From contig CP016211.1 of the NCBI GenBank assembly GCA_001931535.1, forward strand, positions 2,384,501 to 2,448,500: a stretch of DNA of 64,000 nucleotides. The letters are read 5' to 3'. The translations under genes and the position numbers were made by a program. Shown here piece by piece: positions 46,406-55,584 of the stretch. Under the pieces are notes generated by a model. It was not told where the DNA came from and searched no databases. It saw only the letters and a list, made by a program, of their open reading frames with translations. The DNA is from Minicystis rosea. GTDB lineage: Bacteria > Myxococcota_A > Polyangia > Polyangiales > Polyangiaceae. Every line of letters starts with the position of its first letter. Position 1 is the stretch's first letter.

Positions 46406-46714
46406 TCAGAGATCGACGCAGACTCCGCCGGTCTTGCAGGTGCGAATCAACTGCCACGTGCCCGAGTCGCACTGATAGACGTTGTACCCGCCGCGGACGC
46501 TCTCCGTGATCTTGGCCCCCTCGTTCGCCGCCGTGCAAGGCGGCCGGCTCGTGACCGCCTGTTGCACCTCCTGTGTGTCTTCGCTCGCGTCGTCGTACTG
46601 GCCGACGCAGGCGGAGAGCGCGATGGCGGCGGCGAACGCGCCGAAGAGCTTCGCCCCCTCGAAGAGACGAGCGAGGACGGGGGCGGTGGGCTCGAAGGAT
46701 GCAAAGTCGTTCAT
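46406..46714 (-). CDS. Small exported lipoprotein
   Basis: A 102-residue protein: a 25-residue N-terminal region, a hydrophobic segment and a lipobox (AIALSAC), then EVQQAVTSRPPC and a domain with four cysteines (YQCDSGTWQLIRTCKTGGVC). GGGAGAGG precedes ATG 46714. No family is recognised; the QQAV motif before the mature domain recurs in myxobacterial lipoproteins. Confidence 0.7.
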   Translation of the reverse strand: MNDFASFEPTAPVLARLFEGAKLFGAFAAAIALSACVGQYDDASEDTQEVQQAVTSRPPCTAANEGAKITESVRGGYNVYQCDSGTWQLIRTCKTGGVCVDL

Positions 46715-47284
46715 GATGAATGGACCTCTCCCGCGATGTCGCGGAGCAAGTAAGGACGATGACGAGGCGCCCCGGATTCGAGCGCTTCGTCGACACGTGA
46801 TGTAGCGCCGGCCTGATGGTCGACGTGCCGAGAGCGCGATGCCTCGGTCACGAGCCCATGCATACCGAGCGAGGCGGGGCGAGGCTTGTTGCAATTTGGC
46901 GAACGCCTCTCTCACCGAACGAGCGTGACGAGCCGAACAGCCCACCGCGCAGTGGTTCCCGCGCGCCGGTGCTGTGCAATTCGTGCAAGCTTTGCTCGAT
47001 CACCGGCACGTTTTGGGGCGGGCTCGAGCTGGGCACCATGCAGCTCCCCAGCAACGATCGAGGAGCCAGCGAGCCTCGCCGCCCGCTTCGGGATGAAGCT
47101 CGAGATCGAGCGCCGAGGGCGCCGGCGCTTCGCGCGCCTCGAGCGCGCGACCGGCGCGCCGAAGGTCCTCCAAATCGATCTCGGCACGGCCAGCACGGCC
47201 CCAGACTCGAGCTCGATGGGACTCGCTCCCTCTCACCGAGTCTCGAGGGCTTCGTCCGGCGACGCAGTCACTGGGCGGCCTCGA
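46715..47284. other. Intergenic region without recognised feature
   Basis: About 570 bases. One plus frame around 47080-47200 reads SLAARFGMKLEIERRGRRRF and may be a decayed fragment, but nothing supports a gene. Confidence 0.35.
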
Positions 47285-48274
47285 TCACGGCACCCCGATG
47301 CGCGCCTCGACCGTCACCTCGTGGCCCGAGAACGGGGGCACCCGCGCCGTGCGCAAGGCCGCCGCGAGACACGCACCCGCAGGAGTGCCCGCGTGCGGCG
47401 GGCGCACATCGACCCGCGTGACGGCCCCGCTCGGCGCCATGGTGAGGACGACGCGCCCGGGCGCGAGGGAGGTGCCCGGCGGCTTGCACTTCTCCTGAGC
47501 CGCCGTCAGCAGGTCACGCAGCGCGCTGCGATCAGGCGCGCTGGGGAGCGAGGGCGGGGCCGGCGGAGGCGCCGGCGTCGGCACCTCTTCGCAGCGCCCT
47601 TCGCGGAGGACACACGTATAGGGCGGCGGTCGGATCGGCGGTGTCGCGGTCTGGGGTGGGCAGACCACGCCGGGCTCGGCGACGGTCGCGGCCTCGCAGG
47701 GCCCGTCGACGTGGCAGACGTTCCTCACGCCGGCCACCGCGCCACGCGAGACCTGCGCGCCCTCGTCGACGAACCACCCGTCCTGCTCGTTTCCGCTCAC
47801 CACCGCGCATCCCTTCCACGTCGTGCACACCATCGCTGGAAGACAGCGCCGCTCGACGGGGACGCGGGTCGGGCCGCCGTCGGGGCCCGTCGCGGTCAGC
47901 GCGCAGGCGTGATCGCGGCAGATCGCACGCGTCGGCCCCTCCGGACAGGCGAGCGGCGGGCAACTCTGAGGAGGGTGGGCCGCGCAGTAGGCATGGAGCT
48001 CCGCATTCCACGCCCGGGTGCCGGCGGTGGCCGCGCAGGCCGCACAGCACGCGTGCGGCCCGGACGTTTCCACCCGGGCCGCTGCGCACTGATCGTCGCG
48101 TTCGCAGGCCCTCTCGATCGCGGGCGGCGCAGCGCTCGATTTGGCAGGTGGAGCTGCGCTCGACTCGACGGGCGGCGCTGTATTCGGCTCGGCGGGGCCG
48201 CCGCTGCCGCCCGGTGCACGGCAGGCGGAGAACAGCAACGCGCCTGCGAGGAGAAGGCAGAGGTGGGCTCGCAC
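47285..48274 (-). CDS. Cysteine-rich lipoprotein with TonB/AgmX-like C-terminal domain
   Basis: A 329-residue lipoprotein (signal ending ALLFSAC). An Ala/Pro-rich linker is followed by a domain with about 14 cysteines (residues 55-220), and the last 80 residues resemble the C-terminal beta domain of AgmX/TonB-type proteins: GRVVLTMAPSGAVTRVDV, ACLAAALRTARVPPF and VEARIGVP. The start is a GTG. This type of domain is found in many myxobacterial envelope proteins; function is unknown. Confidence 0.7.
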   Translation of the reverse strand: MRAHLCLLLAGALLFSACRAPGGSGGPAEPNTAPPVESSAAPPAKSSAAPPAIERACERDDQCAAARVETSGPHACCAACAATAGTRAWNAELHAYCAAHPPQSCPPLACPEGPTRAICRDHACALTATGPDGGPTRVPVERRCLPAMVCTTWKGCAVVSGNEQDGWFVDEGAQVSRGAVAGVRNVCHVDGPCEAATVAEPGVVCPPQTATPPIRPPPYTCVLREGRCEEVPTPAPPPAPPSLPSAPDRSALRDLLTAAQEKCKPPGTSLAPGRVVLTMAPSGAVTRVDVRPPHAGTPAGACLAAALRTARVPPFSGHEVTVEARIGVP

Positions 48275-48427
48275 GGGCAGAACCTCGGCGCGCCGCCCGC
48301 GCAGGTCAATCGGCGAGCACGGCCTCGACGCGGGAGATGGCTGCTCGTGGTTCGTCCTACCGAGCTGCGCGACGAACAGCGATGATCGCGCCGTCGAGGA
48401 CGCCGAGGGATCTTCGTTCGGCGTCGA

Positions 48428-49192
48428 TCAACCTGCGTTGATCACGGCGACGCTCGTGCGGCCGCCGTCGACGTCGACGATGGTGCCGTGCACGAAGGCG
48501 GCCTCTTCGCTGGCCAGGAACACCGCGGCATCGGCGATGGCGGAGGCCGGCCCGGGCCGTCCGGCGGGGGTGCCACGCATCATCGACGCGGCGGGATGAT
48601 CGTCGGCCAGGTGGTCGTGCACGACGCCGGGGGAGATGCCGACCACGCGCACGCCCGCGGGGCCGAACTCCGCCGACCACACCCGGGTCAGCGTCTCCAG
48701 CGCGCCCTTGCTGGCGCTGTACACGGTGCCGATGGGCAGGCCGAGGCGGACGACCCACGATCCGAGGTTGATGATCACGCCGGAGCCGCGCTCCGCCATG
48801 CCCGGGGCGATGGCGGCGGTGAGGAAGTACGGCGCCTTCACGTTGACCGCCATCACCCGATCGAACGTGGCCTCGTCGGTGGTGGGCGTGGTGGTGGGGG
48901 GAAAGATACCGGCGTTGTTCACGAGCACGTCGATGCGGCCACCGAGCAGCGCGGTGGCGCGGTCGGCGAGGCGCTTCGCGCCGGCGGCGCTGCCGTCGAG
49001 CTCGTCCAGCACGAGGTCGGCCTTGCCACCGCCTCGGCGGATGCGCTCGACGACCTCGACGGCGCGCGTCTCGTCGCGGCCATGCACCACCACGTGGGCA
49101 CCTTCGCGGCCGTAGGCGAGCGCGATGCTCTTGCCGAGGTTGCTGGTTGCGCCGGTGACCAGCGCGGTCTTGTTGCGGAGTCGTTCGCTCAT
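48428..49192 (-). CDS. Short-chain dehydrogenase/reductase
   Basis: A 254-residue classical SDR. Cofactor motif TGATSNLGKSIA (NADPH-type, with HGRDETRA after the second strand), VLVNNAGIF, catalytic Ser in INLGSW and YSASK, and the C-terminal VDVDGGRTS. It is divergently arranged with the TetR gene at 49289; a palindrome lies between them (49225-49239). Regulation by that TetR is therefore likely. Substrate unknown. Confidence 0.9.
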   Translation of the reverse strand: MSERLRNKTALVTGATSNLGKSIALAYGREGAHVVVHGRDETRAVEVVERIRRGGGKADLVLDELDGSAAGAKRLADRATALLGGRIDVLVNNAGIFPPTTTPTTDEATFDRVMAVNVKAPYFLTAAIAPGMAERGSGVIINLGSWVVRLGLPIGTVYSASKGALETLTRVWSAEFGPAGVRVVGISPGVVHDHLADDHPAASMMRGTPAGRPGPASAIADAAVFLASEEAAFVHGTIVDVDGGRTSVAVINAG

Positions 49193-49224
49193 GCGCGGTA
49201 CCCTGACGTATCTGGATTGTTCTG

Positions 49225-49239
49225 TCCAAATAATTTGGA
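49225..49239. promoter_or_regulatory. Operator between the SDR and TetR genes
   Basis: TCCAAATAATTTGGA is a perfect inverted repeat (7-base arms, one-base spacer) in an unusually AT-rich stretch between divergent starts. A further half-site TCCAAA occurs at 49248-49253. It probably binds the adjacent TetR regulator and covers both promoters. Confidence 0.7.
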
Positions 49240-49288
49240 TGGGATGGTCCAAAATGCATTGGCCGACCGATACTGCTATGGTGGGCGC

Positions 49289-49876
49289 GTGGCACGCGTG
49301 AAGGAGTTCGATCGAGAGGCGGCGCTCCAGGCGGCGATCGTGACCTTCGCGGCGCACGGCTTCGAGGGCACGTCGACCGACGACCTCCTGCGGGCCATGC
49401 AGATCGGCCGCCAGAGCATGTACGACACCTTCGGCGACAAGCGTCAGCTCTACCTGGCGGCGCTGCGCCAATACGGCTCGGACAGCCTCGCGGCGATGCT
49501 GGCCCTGCTCGAGCGCGCCGCGTCGCCGCTCGCCGGCATCGAGGCGGTGCTGCTGGACTTCGCGCGCCACCCGCGACGGCTGGGCACGTCGTCGTGTCTG
49601 GGGGTGAGCTCGATCTGCGAGTTCGGGCGCTCGGACGCAGAGGTGTCGGCGATCAACGACGAGTTCGGCAAGCTGCTGGAGAAGGCCTTCGAGCGTCAGG
49701 TGCAGGCAGCCATCGGCGCGGGGGAGGTCGACGAGACCCTCAACGCACGCGAGGTCGCGCGCTACCTGAGCGTGACGCTGTGCGGGATGAAGGTCGGGGC
49801 AGAGGCTGGGAGCTCGCCCGCGCACCTCACGAGCGTGGCGCGCCTGGCGCTGCGGACGCTGACAGCCGGGCGATGA
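49289..49876 (+). CDS. TetR-family regulator, divergent to the SDR gene
   Basis: A 195-residue regulator with the N-terminal helix-turn-helix FEGTSTDDLLRAMQIGRQSM followed by YDTFGDKRQLYLAAL. The GTG at 49289 gives a normal-length N-terminus (VARVKEFDREAAL); ATG 49244 would add 15 residues and run over part of the operator. The ligand-binding part has a TetR_C-like layout. It probably represses the divergent SDR gene and itself. Confidence 0.87.
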   Translation: MARVKEFDREAALQAAIVTFAAHGFEGTSTDDLLRAMQIGRQSMYDTFGDKRQLYLAALRQYGSDSLAAMLALLERAASPLAGIEAVLLDFARHPRRLGTSSCLGVSSICEFGRSDAEVSAINDEFGKLLEKAFERQVQAAIGAGEVDETLNAREVARYLSVTLCGMKVGAEAGSSPAHLTSVARLALRTLTAGR

Positions 49877-50382
49877 CCGGAGGCACCGCGGTGCCGGGGA
49901 TCTGCTTGGCGACGATCGGGATCTGGTCGGGCGAGAAAACGGTCACTCCGGTCGGCCGGACCTTCATGAGCCTGCGCGACATCAGAGTCTCATTCAGCTC
50001 CTGACCCATCGTGATTGGTGTTGGTGCAGCGGGGGAGGGCGCTGAAAATGGGGCAGGGGCGGGCAAAGGCTCTTCAGCGTACGTCCGCATATCGCAAGAC
50101 CTCTGTCGTGGCGCCATCGGCCGCTTCAAAGGGATCACGGATGGAGCCCCATCGTGTCTCGATGCGTGGATGAGGCTGATGCGTCCCACGAGCAGCGCCC
50201 GCGGCGCGGAGCGATCCCACGGCAGGATGGCCCGACGACGCGCTTCCGTGACGAGGAGGTGACGATGGTCTCGCACCACCACTGCAAAGAACCACTCTCA
50301 CTCTCCCCTCGCGCCAATGAACGATGCACACGGCTCGCCTTCTCGTTGCGAACGCGATGCGTCGCGCCTAGCGTCCGCGCCG
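49877..50382. other. Intergenic region
   Basis: About 500 bases. A minus-strand frame (50009 to 49827, 60 residues, beginning MGQELNETLMSRRLMKVRPT) looks protein-like but lacks a ribosome site and overlaps the end of the TetR gene; it is not called. Confidence 0.35.
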
Positions 50383-51588
50383 ATGCGCCAATCCATTCTG
50401 CTCTCCTCCGTCGCCATCCTCCTTGTCTCGCAAACCGCCCACGCCGACGGCTCCGTCGTCGAGAAGCAGCTCGGCACCACGAGCGCGCCCTTCGGCTACC
50501 TCGAATACCTGCCGCCCGGATACGACACCTCCCCCAATGAGCACTACCCCATCGTCGTGGCCCTCTCCGGCATCAGCGAGCTCGGAAACGGCACGACGCA
50601 GCTCAAGAACGTGGGAGTCAATGGGCCCATCAAGCGGATCAAGGACGGCAGCACCTACTTCGCCGACAAGAAGGTCATCGTCATCGCCCCGCAGGCGCCC
50701 GATCAGTGGATGTTCGACGCGCAGCTCGCGAGCATGAAGCAGTTCTTCCCGTACCTCCTCACGACGTACCGGGTCGATACGAAGCGCGTGTATTTCACCG
50801 GCCTCAGCTCGGGTGGCGGCGGCGTCTACACCTTCATCGGGAGCGGCTTCGGCAAGGATCTGATCACCGCGGCGATCGCCATCTGCGGCAACCAAGACCC
50901 TTATGCCAGCTTCATTCCCTCCTGGAAGGACATGCCGCTGTGGTCGTTCCAGAACTGGGGAGATCCGACGAACACGCGCAACCGGCCGATCGGGTGGACG
51001 TCGAAGATCGCGCAGGCCCAGAGCGGCAATGCGTCTCTCGATGTGCTGTCCGGCTACCCGAACGAGGGTGGTGACACCTCGAAGGCAGCCGTGGATACGC
51101 AGACTGCCACGTTCGACGGGACGTCGTTCGCGTGGGCCTCGGGCGTGCCCGCGGGCGGCACCTCGGAGTTGCGGCTGACGCTCTATCCTGCGGCGTCGCA
51201 TGACGCGTGGACGGCCACGTACGAAAACCCGGTGGTGTGGGACTGGCTCCTCGCGCACGGGGCGCCCGTCGAGGTTCCGGACGCAGGCGCGCCGGACGGT
51301 GCGGGCGGTGGCACCGGCACCGGCAGCGCGAGCACCTCCTCGGGCACCAGCAGCACGAGCACCGGCGGCACGAACACCACGAGCAGCACGAGCACCGGCG
51401 GCGGCACGGGCGGCGCCGGTGGCACGGGCGGCACGAGCAACTCCGGTGGAGGAAGCTCGGGAGAGTCCAGCGGGTGCACGGTCGCGGCGCCGGGCGCAAG
51501 CGATGGGTGGTGGACCGCGCCGCTGCTCGCGCTGGGGCTCGCCTTCACGCGCCGCCGCGGACGCCCCGCTGCTGCACGCCGAGCTTGA
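50383..51588 (+). CDS. Secreted alpha/beta-hydrolase (esterase/depolymerase type) with a MYXO-CTERM-like tail
   Basis: A 401-residue exported protein with a signal peptide (MRQSILLSSVAILLVSQTAH). The alpha/beta-hydrolase nucleophile is in VYFTGLSSGGGGVY, and ASHDAW near residue 280 supplies the His. This resembles secreted PHB depolymerase or phospholipase/carboxylesterase types. A 60-residue Gly/Ser/Thr linker follows. The tail has a Cys followed by a hydrophobic segment (TAPLLALGLAF) and RRRGR, like the MYXO-CTERM surface-sorting signal. It is likely anchored at or released from the outer surface. Confidence 0.85.
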   Translation: MRQSILLSSVAILLVSQTAHADGSVVEKQLGTTSAPFGYLEYLPPGYDTSPNEHYPIVVALSGISELGNGTTQLKNVGVNGPIKRIKDGSTYFADKKVIVIAPQAPDQWMFDAQLASMKQFFPYLLTTYRVDTKRVYFTGLSSGGGGVYTFIGSGFGKDLITAAIAICGNQDPYASFIPSWKDMPLWSFQNWGDPTNTRNRPIGWTSKIAQAQSGNASLDVLSGYPNEGGDTSKAAVDTQTATFDGTSFAWASGVPAGGTSELRLTLYPAASHDAWTATYENPVVWDWLLAHGAPVEVPDAGAPDGAGGGTGTGSASTSSGTSSTSTGGTNTTSSTSTGGGTGGAGGTGGTSNSGGGSSGESSGCTVAAPGASDGWWTAPLLALGLAFTRRRGRPAAARRA

Positions 51589-51715
51589 GATCCCGCTCCA
51601 TCCACCTGCGCACCCCATCCAACACGAGCCCGGCGACGCGATGATCGCGCGGGCTCGACCTCTCCCACGTCGCTCGCGGCTCACGCTACCGTGGACCCTC
51701 CACGAGGAGCCGCCG

Positions 51716-52945
51716 ATGTCGACCGCCACTACCATCGCATTCAATCACCTTGCCCCGCCCGATCTGCACGATCCCTATCCGCTCTACGAGCGCCTGCGCC
51801 TAGAGGGCCCGGCCGTCTTCAATCCCATCTTCGATCTGTGGTTCGTGACCCGCCACGAAGACGTGGTCGCCGTCGTCAAAGACCCAGCCCGCTTCAGCTC
51901 GGCCGACATCCTCAAGCCGCTTCATCCGCTGTCGCCCGAAGCCGTCGCGGCGCTGGGCGAGCACTCGGATGTCTATCCGCTGCTCTCGGGTGATCCGCCG
52001 ATGCACACGCGGGTGCGCAACCTGGTCGGCAAGGCGTTCACGCCGCAACGGGTCGCCGCCCTCGAGCCGCGGGTCCGCGCGATCGCGACCGAGCTCGTGG
52101 CCGGGGTCGCGCCCGAAGGGCGAGCCGACTTGATTCGCCGGTTCGCATATCCCCTCCCGATGCGGCTGACCGCGGACATGTTCGGCATGCGCGCCGCCGA
52201 CATGGACGACGTCAAACGATGGTGCGACGAAGAGACGCTCTTCCTGATGGCGCCGCTCCCGCCCGAGCGTCAGGTCGAGTGCGCTCGCAGCGTCGCCGCC
52301 TACCGGCGCTACCTCCGCGATCTGGTCGAGGATCACCGCGCCGCGCCCAAGGGAGATCTCGTCGACGCGCTGCTCGATGCGCAGCACGAGGGCGAGGTCC
52401 CGCTGACCACCGAGGAGATCGTGGGCGCTCTGTGCGTGTTGATCTTCGCCGGTCACCAGACCACGACCAACATGATCGGCACCACGCTCCTGCACCTGCT
52501 CCGTCGCCCCGGCGCATGGCAGACGCTGCGTGACGATCCCGGCCTCATCCCCGGCGTCGTGGAAGAGGCCCTGCGCTTCGACGCGCCCGTGCAAGGGATG
52601 ACGCGCACGGTGACCGAGGAGACCGATCTCGGCGGCGTCACCCTGCCCAAGGGGGCGAAGGTCTTCGTCGTCTTCGCATCGGCGAACCGCGATCCGGCCT
52701 GCGCCGCCGAGCCCGACACCTTCGACGTCCGTCGAGCCCCTCCAGCCCAGCACCTCGCCTTCGGTCGAGGCCCGCACTTTTGCGTCGGCGCATCCCTCGC
52801 CCGCCTCGAAGGCCGCGTCGCCCTCGAGGTGCTCACGGAGCGGCTGCCGAACGCGCGCCTCGTATCGGACGAAGCCTTGGAGTATCTGCCGAACCTCGTG
52901 CACCGAGGCCCGAGCGCGCTGCCGGTCGCGTGGGACGTGCCCTGA
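51716..52945 (+). CDS. Cytochrome P450
   Basis: A 409-residue soluble bacterial P450. I-helix FAGHQTTTNMIG, K-helix EEALR (ExxR), and heme-binding loop HLAFGRGPHFCVGASLAR with the Cys thiolate. Length is typical of CYP enzymes that use ferredoxin partners; no ferredoxin or reductase gene is beside it. GAGGAG precedes ATG 51716. It stands alone, 127 bases after the esterase gene. Substrate unknown. Confidence 0.93.
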   Translation: MSTATTIAFNHLAPPDLHDPYPLYERLRLEGPAVFNPIFDLWFVTRHEDVVAVVKDPARFSSADILKPLHPLSPEAVAALGEHSDVYPLLSGDPPMHTRVRNLVGKAFTPQRVAALEPRVRAIATELVAGVAPEGRADLIRRFAYPLPMRLTADMFGMRAADMDDVKRWCDEETLFLMAPLPPERQVECARSVAAYRRYLRDLVEDHRAAPKGDLVDALLDAQHEGEVPLTTEEIVGALCVLIFAGHQTTTNMIGTTLLHLLRRPGAWQTLRDDPGLIPGVVEEALRFDAPVQGMTRTVTEETDLGGVTLPKGAKVFVVFASANRDPACAAEPDTFDVRRAPPAQHLAFGRGPHFCVGASLARLEGRVALEVLTERLPNARLVSDEALEYLPNLVHRGPSALPVAWDVP

Positions 52946-53386
52946 GGCTCACGCGGATCCGGCATTGGATGCGTGCGTCGCAGCGCGCACTGCGTCTCTA
53001 GCGGCGGATACCTCATCATGCCGCCACGCGCTCCGCCGCGGCGCACGCGCCCTTGGTGCCGGACCAAGACGCAGCCGTGCTCTTCAACGGTCTTGGCCAC
53101 CACGACGATTCCGACCCTCCGCCGTATTTCGAGCTCGACTCCGATGCCGCGCGAGAGTGCCTCTCGTCCTCGGGGAACGCAGCCTGCGCTCGCGGCCGTG
53201 TAGACCTTCGAGCGCGCGAGGAGCGTGGCGGCATGTCAGCCATCGTATGCAGAAGCGCGGCGTTCACGGCGCCTCCACCTGCGCTCCATGGAGTGTCGGA
53301 GTGTCGTGCAGGGGCCGTGGAGATCCGGGGGAGCCGCGGTTGGATCCTTGAGCGATACGCTCGCTCGTCCCAAGGATGCTCGCCAT
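52946..53386. other. Intergenic region with possible gene fragment
   Basis: No gene called. Between 53050 and 53200 the plus strand reads VPDQDAAVLFNGLGHHDDSD, then PPYFELDSDAARECLSS, which looks natural but has no start with a ribosome site; it may be a remnant. Confidence 0.3.
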
Positions 53387-54718
53387 ATGACGAGCACGGA
53401 AACGCTGAGCGGATGGGGACGGCTGCGTGCGAAAGGGCGGCAGATCGTCTCTGAGGATCTCGAGCACGCGAGCGAGGGAGCCGTCCTTTGTCGAGGCTTG
53501 GGCCGCTCCTATGGTGACAGTGCCATCCCGCCACCGTCGCGGCCCGTCGTGCTCACGACGACGCTCGCCGATAGGATTCTCACGTTCGACCCGACGACAG
53601 GCGTCCTCCGCGCCGAAGCGGGGATGAGCATCGCGCAGCTCAATCAGCGTCTCTTGCCCTATGGCTTTTTCGTGCCGGTCACGCCGGGCACGCAGTTCGT
53701 GACGCTCGGCGGTGCCGTCGCGGCGGACGTCCACGGCAAGAACCACCACGTGGATGGCTGCTTCGGCGAGCACGTCCGCGGCCTGCGCATGCGCCTCGCC
53801 GATGGTGAGATCGTTTCCACGTCGCCGGCGGAGCTGCCCGATCTCTTCTGGGCGACGGTGGGGGGAATGGGGCTGACGGGGCACATCCTCGAGGTCGAGC
53901 TCGCGCTGCGCCGTGTCCGCTCTTCATGGATCCGCCAGCACACCGAGCGTATCGACGACATCGACGCTTTCGTCGACGCGCTTCGCCGCGCCGCGCGCAC
54001 GTCCCCTTTCACGGTGGGCTGGATCGACTGCCTCTCTCGCGGCGCCGCGATGGGGCGAGGCATCCTGATCGCAGGGGACTGGGCCGATCCCGCCGACGCG
54101 CCGGATCTCGCGCGCGACGCGGGGCCGCTCGGGCGCATCGACCTGCCGATCGAGCTGCCGGGCTTCTTCCTCTCGAGGCCGGTCGTGCGCGCGTTCAACG
54201 CCGCGTATTACTGGAAGCACTTGCCCCGCACGCGCTCGGGGATCGCCCACTGGGAGACGTTCTTCTATCCGCTCGACCGCATTCGCCACTGGAACCGGAT
54301 GTATGGTCCGCGAGGCTTCACCCAGTACCAGTGCGTCTTGCCGGAGAAGGCAGGCCCCTCCGCCGTGCGACGGTTGCTGGATGTGCTCACGCGCCGCGGC
54401 GGCGCCTCGTTCCTCTGCGTGATCAAGGATTGCGGGCCGGAGGGTCACGGGCTCCTGTCATTCCCGATGCAGGGGACATCCATCGCCTTCGACATTCCCA
54501 TGCGCGACGACACCCAGGCGCTCGTCGACGCGCTCAACGAGAGGGTCATCGCGGAGGGCGGCCGGATCTACCTCGCCAAAGACTCGTTCACGCGGCCGGA
54601 GCACTTCCGGGCCATGGACCCGCGCCTCTCGCGGTTCCTCGAGGTGCGGCGGCGGTGGGATCCAGAGGGGCGGATCAAGAGCGCGCAGTCGGTGCGTCTG
54701 TTCGGCGACGAGGCATGA
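53387..54718 (+). CDS. FAD-linked oxidase, DprE1-like
   Basis: A 443-residue flavoprotein of the VAO/PCMH type. GRSYGDSAI is the first FAD contact and DVHGKNHHVDGCFGEH matches the DprE1 motif in which a histidine binds FAD covalently. The substrate-site region has FLCVIKDCGPEGHGLLSFPM, keeping the catalytic-type lysine. In actinobacteria DprE1 oxidises decaprenylphosphoryl-ribose, the first half of an epimerisation completed by DprE2. The following SDR gene overlaps by four bases and resembles DprE2, so an epimerase pair is likely. The true substrate here is unknown. Confidence 0.82.
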   Translation: MTSTETLSGWGRLRAKGRQIVSEDLEHASEGAVLCRGLGRSYGDSAIPPPSRPVVLTTTLADRILTFDPTTGVLRAEAGMSIAQLNQRLLPYGFFVPVTPGTQFVTLGGAVAADVHGKNHHVDGCFGEHVRGLRMRLADGEIVSTSPAELPDLFWATVGGMGLTGHILEVELALRRVRSSWIRQHTERIDDIDAFVDALRRAARTSPFTVGWIDCLSRGAAMGRGILIAGDWADPADAPDLARDAGPLGRIDLPIELPGFFLSRPVVRAFNAAYYWKHLPRTRSGIAHWETFFYPLDRIRHWNRMYGPRGFTQYQCVLPEKAGPSAVRRLLDVLTRRGGASFLCVIKDCGPEGHGLLSFPMQGTSIAFDIPMRDDTQALVDALNERVIAEGGRIYLAKDSFTRPEHFRAMDPRLSRFLEVRRRWDPEGRIKSAQSVRLFGDEA

Positions 54719-55470
54719 AAGGAGCGTTTGGAATCATGAAGGTGATCTTCCTTGGGGCAACGAAGGGCATGGGGCGCGCGCTTGCGCGGCAGATGGCGAA
54801 GCGCGGCGACATGCTGTTCCTCCTGGGCCGTGACGCGGAGTCGCTTTCGCGGAGCGCGGCGGACCTCGCCGTGGATGGGACGCCACCGGCCGGACACGCG
54901 CGCTGTGATCTCGCCGATCCAACGACGTTTGCACCGGCCCTCGAGGCCGCGGAACGCGCGCTCGGGGGCGTCGATGCGGTGGTGGTCACTGCGGGCGACT
55001 TCGCGACGCAGGCGCAGCTCGAAGAGGATCTGGATCTCGCCGAGCGCGTGCTCTCGATCGACTTCACGGGGACGGTCCTGTTCTGTGAGCACGCGCGCCG
55101 TCTCCTCCTCTCGCGGGGAGGCGGCACGCTCTGCGTCTTCAGCTCGGTGGCCGGCGATCGCGGGCGCAAGCCCGTGGTCCTCTACGGCGCGGCCAAGGCT
55201 GGGCTCTCGTATTACCTCGAGGCGCTCGATCACAAGTACCGTGCGGAGAAGCTGCGCGTGGTGTGCGTGAAGCCCGGCTTCGTGCGCACGGGGATGACGG
55301 CCGGCCTCGAGCCGCCGCCGTTCGCCGGCGAGCCCGACGAGGTGGCGAAGCGCGTGCTCGCCGCGTTGGATCGAGGCGATTCCGTGGTGTACGCGCCCGT
55401 GGCGTGGCGGCCGATCATGGCTGTGATCCGAGCCATGCCGCGCTTCGTCATGCGCCGCGTGAGCTTCTGA
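54715..55470 (+). CDS. SDR, DprE2-like partner of the FAD oxidase
   Basis: A 251-residue short-chain dehydrogenase. Cofactor motif VIFLGATKGMGRALARQMAK, catalytic Ser in VFSSVAGDRG, and YGAAKAG as YxxxK. The C-terminus has a hydrophobic and basic end (IMAVIRAMPRFVMRRVSF) that could bind membranes, as in DprE2. The ATG at 54715 overlaps the previous stop (ATGA); a start at 54736 is also possible. Together with the upstream oxidase it could oxidise and then reduce a sugar carbon, giving an epimer. Confidence 0.82.
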   Translation: MKGAFGIMKVIFLGATKGMGRALARQMAKRGDMLFLLGRDAESLSRSAADLAVDGTPPAGHARCDLADPTTFAPALEAAERALGGVDAVVVTAGDFATQAQLEEDLDLAERVLSIDFTGTVLFCEHARRLLLSRGGGTLCVFSSVAGDRGRKPVVLYGAAKAGLSYYLEALDHKYRAEKLRVVCVKPGFVRTGMTAGLEPPPFAGEPDEVAKRVLAALDRGDSVVYAPVAWRPIMAVIRAMPRFVMRRVSF

Positions 55471-55584
55471 TTCACACGGCGGGAAGCTACCTCCGTCACC
55501 CGCAGCGCACCTGGGCGTATCGCGTAGTGGTGATTCGAGCTCTCGTTCGACCGTCAGGTGACCAGATCGGCGTGGGACGAGAGG

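Noticed and set aside
49827..50009. Minus-strand 60-residue frame beginning MGQELNETLMSRRLMKVRPT
   Set aside because: Looks natural but has no ribosome site and overlaps the TetR gene end; evidence too weak to call.
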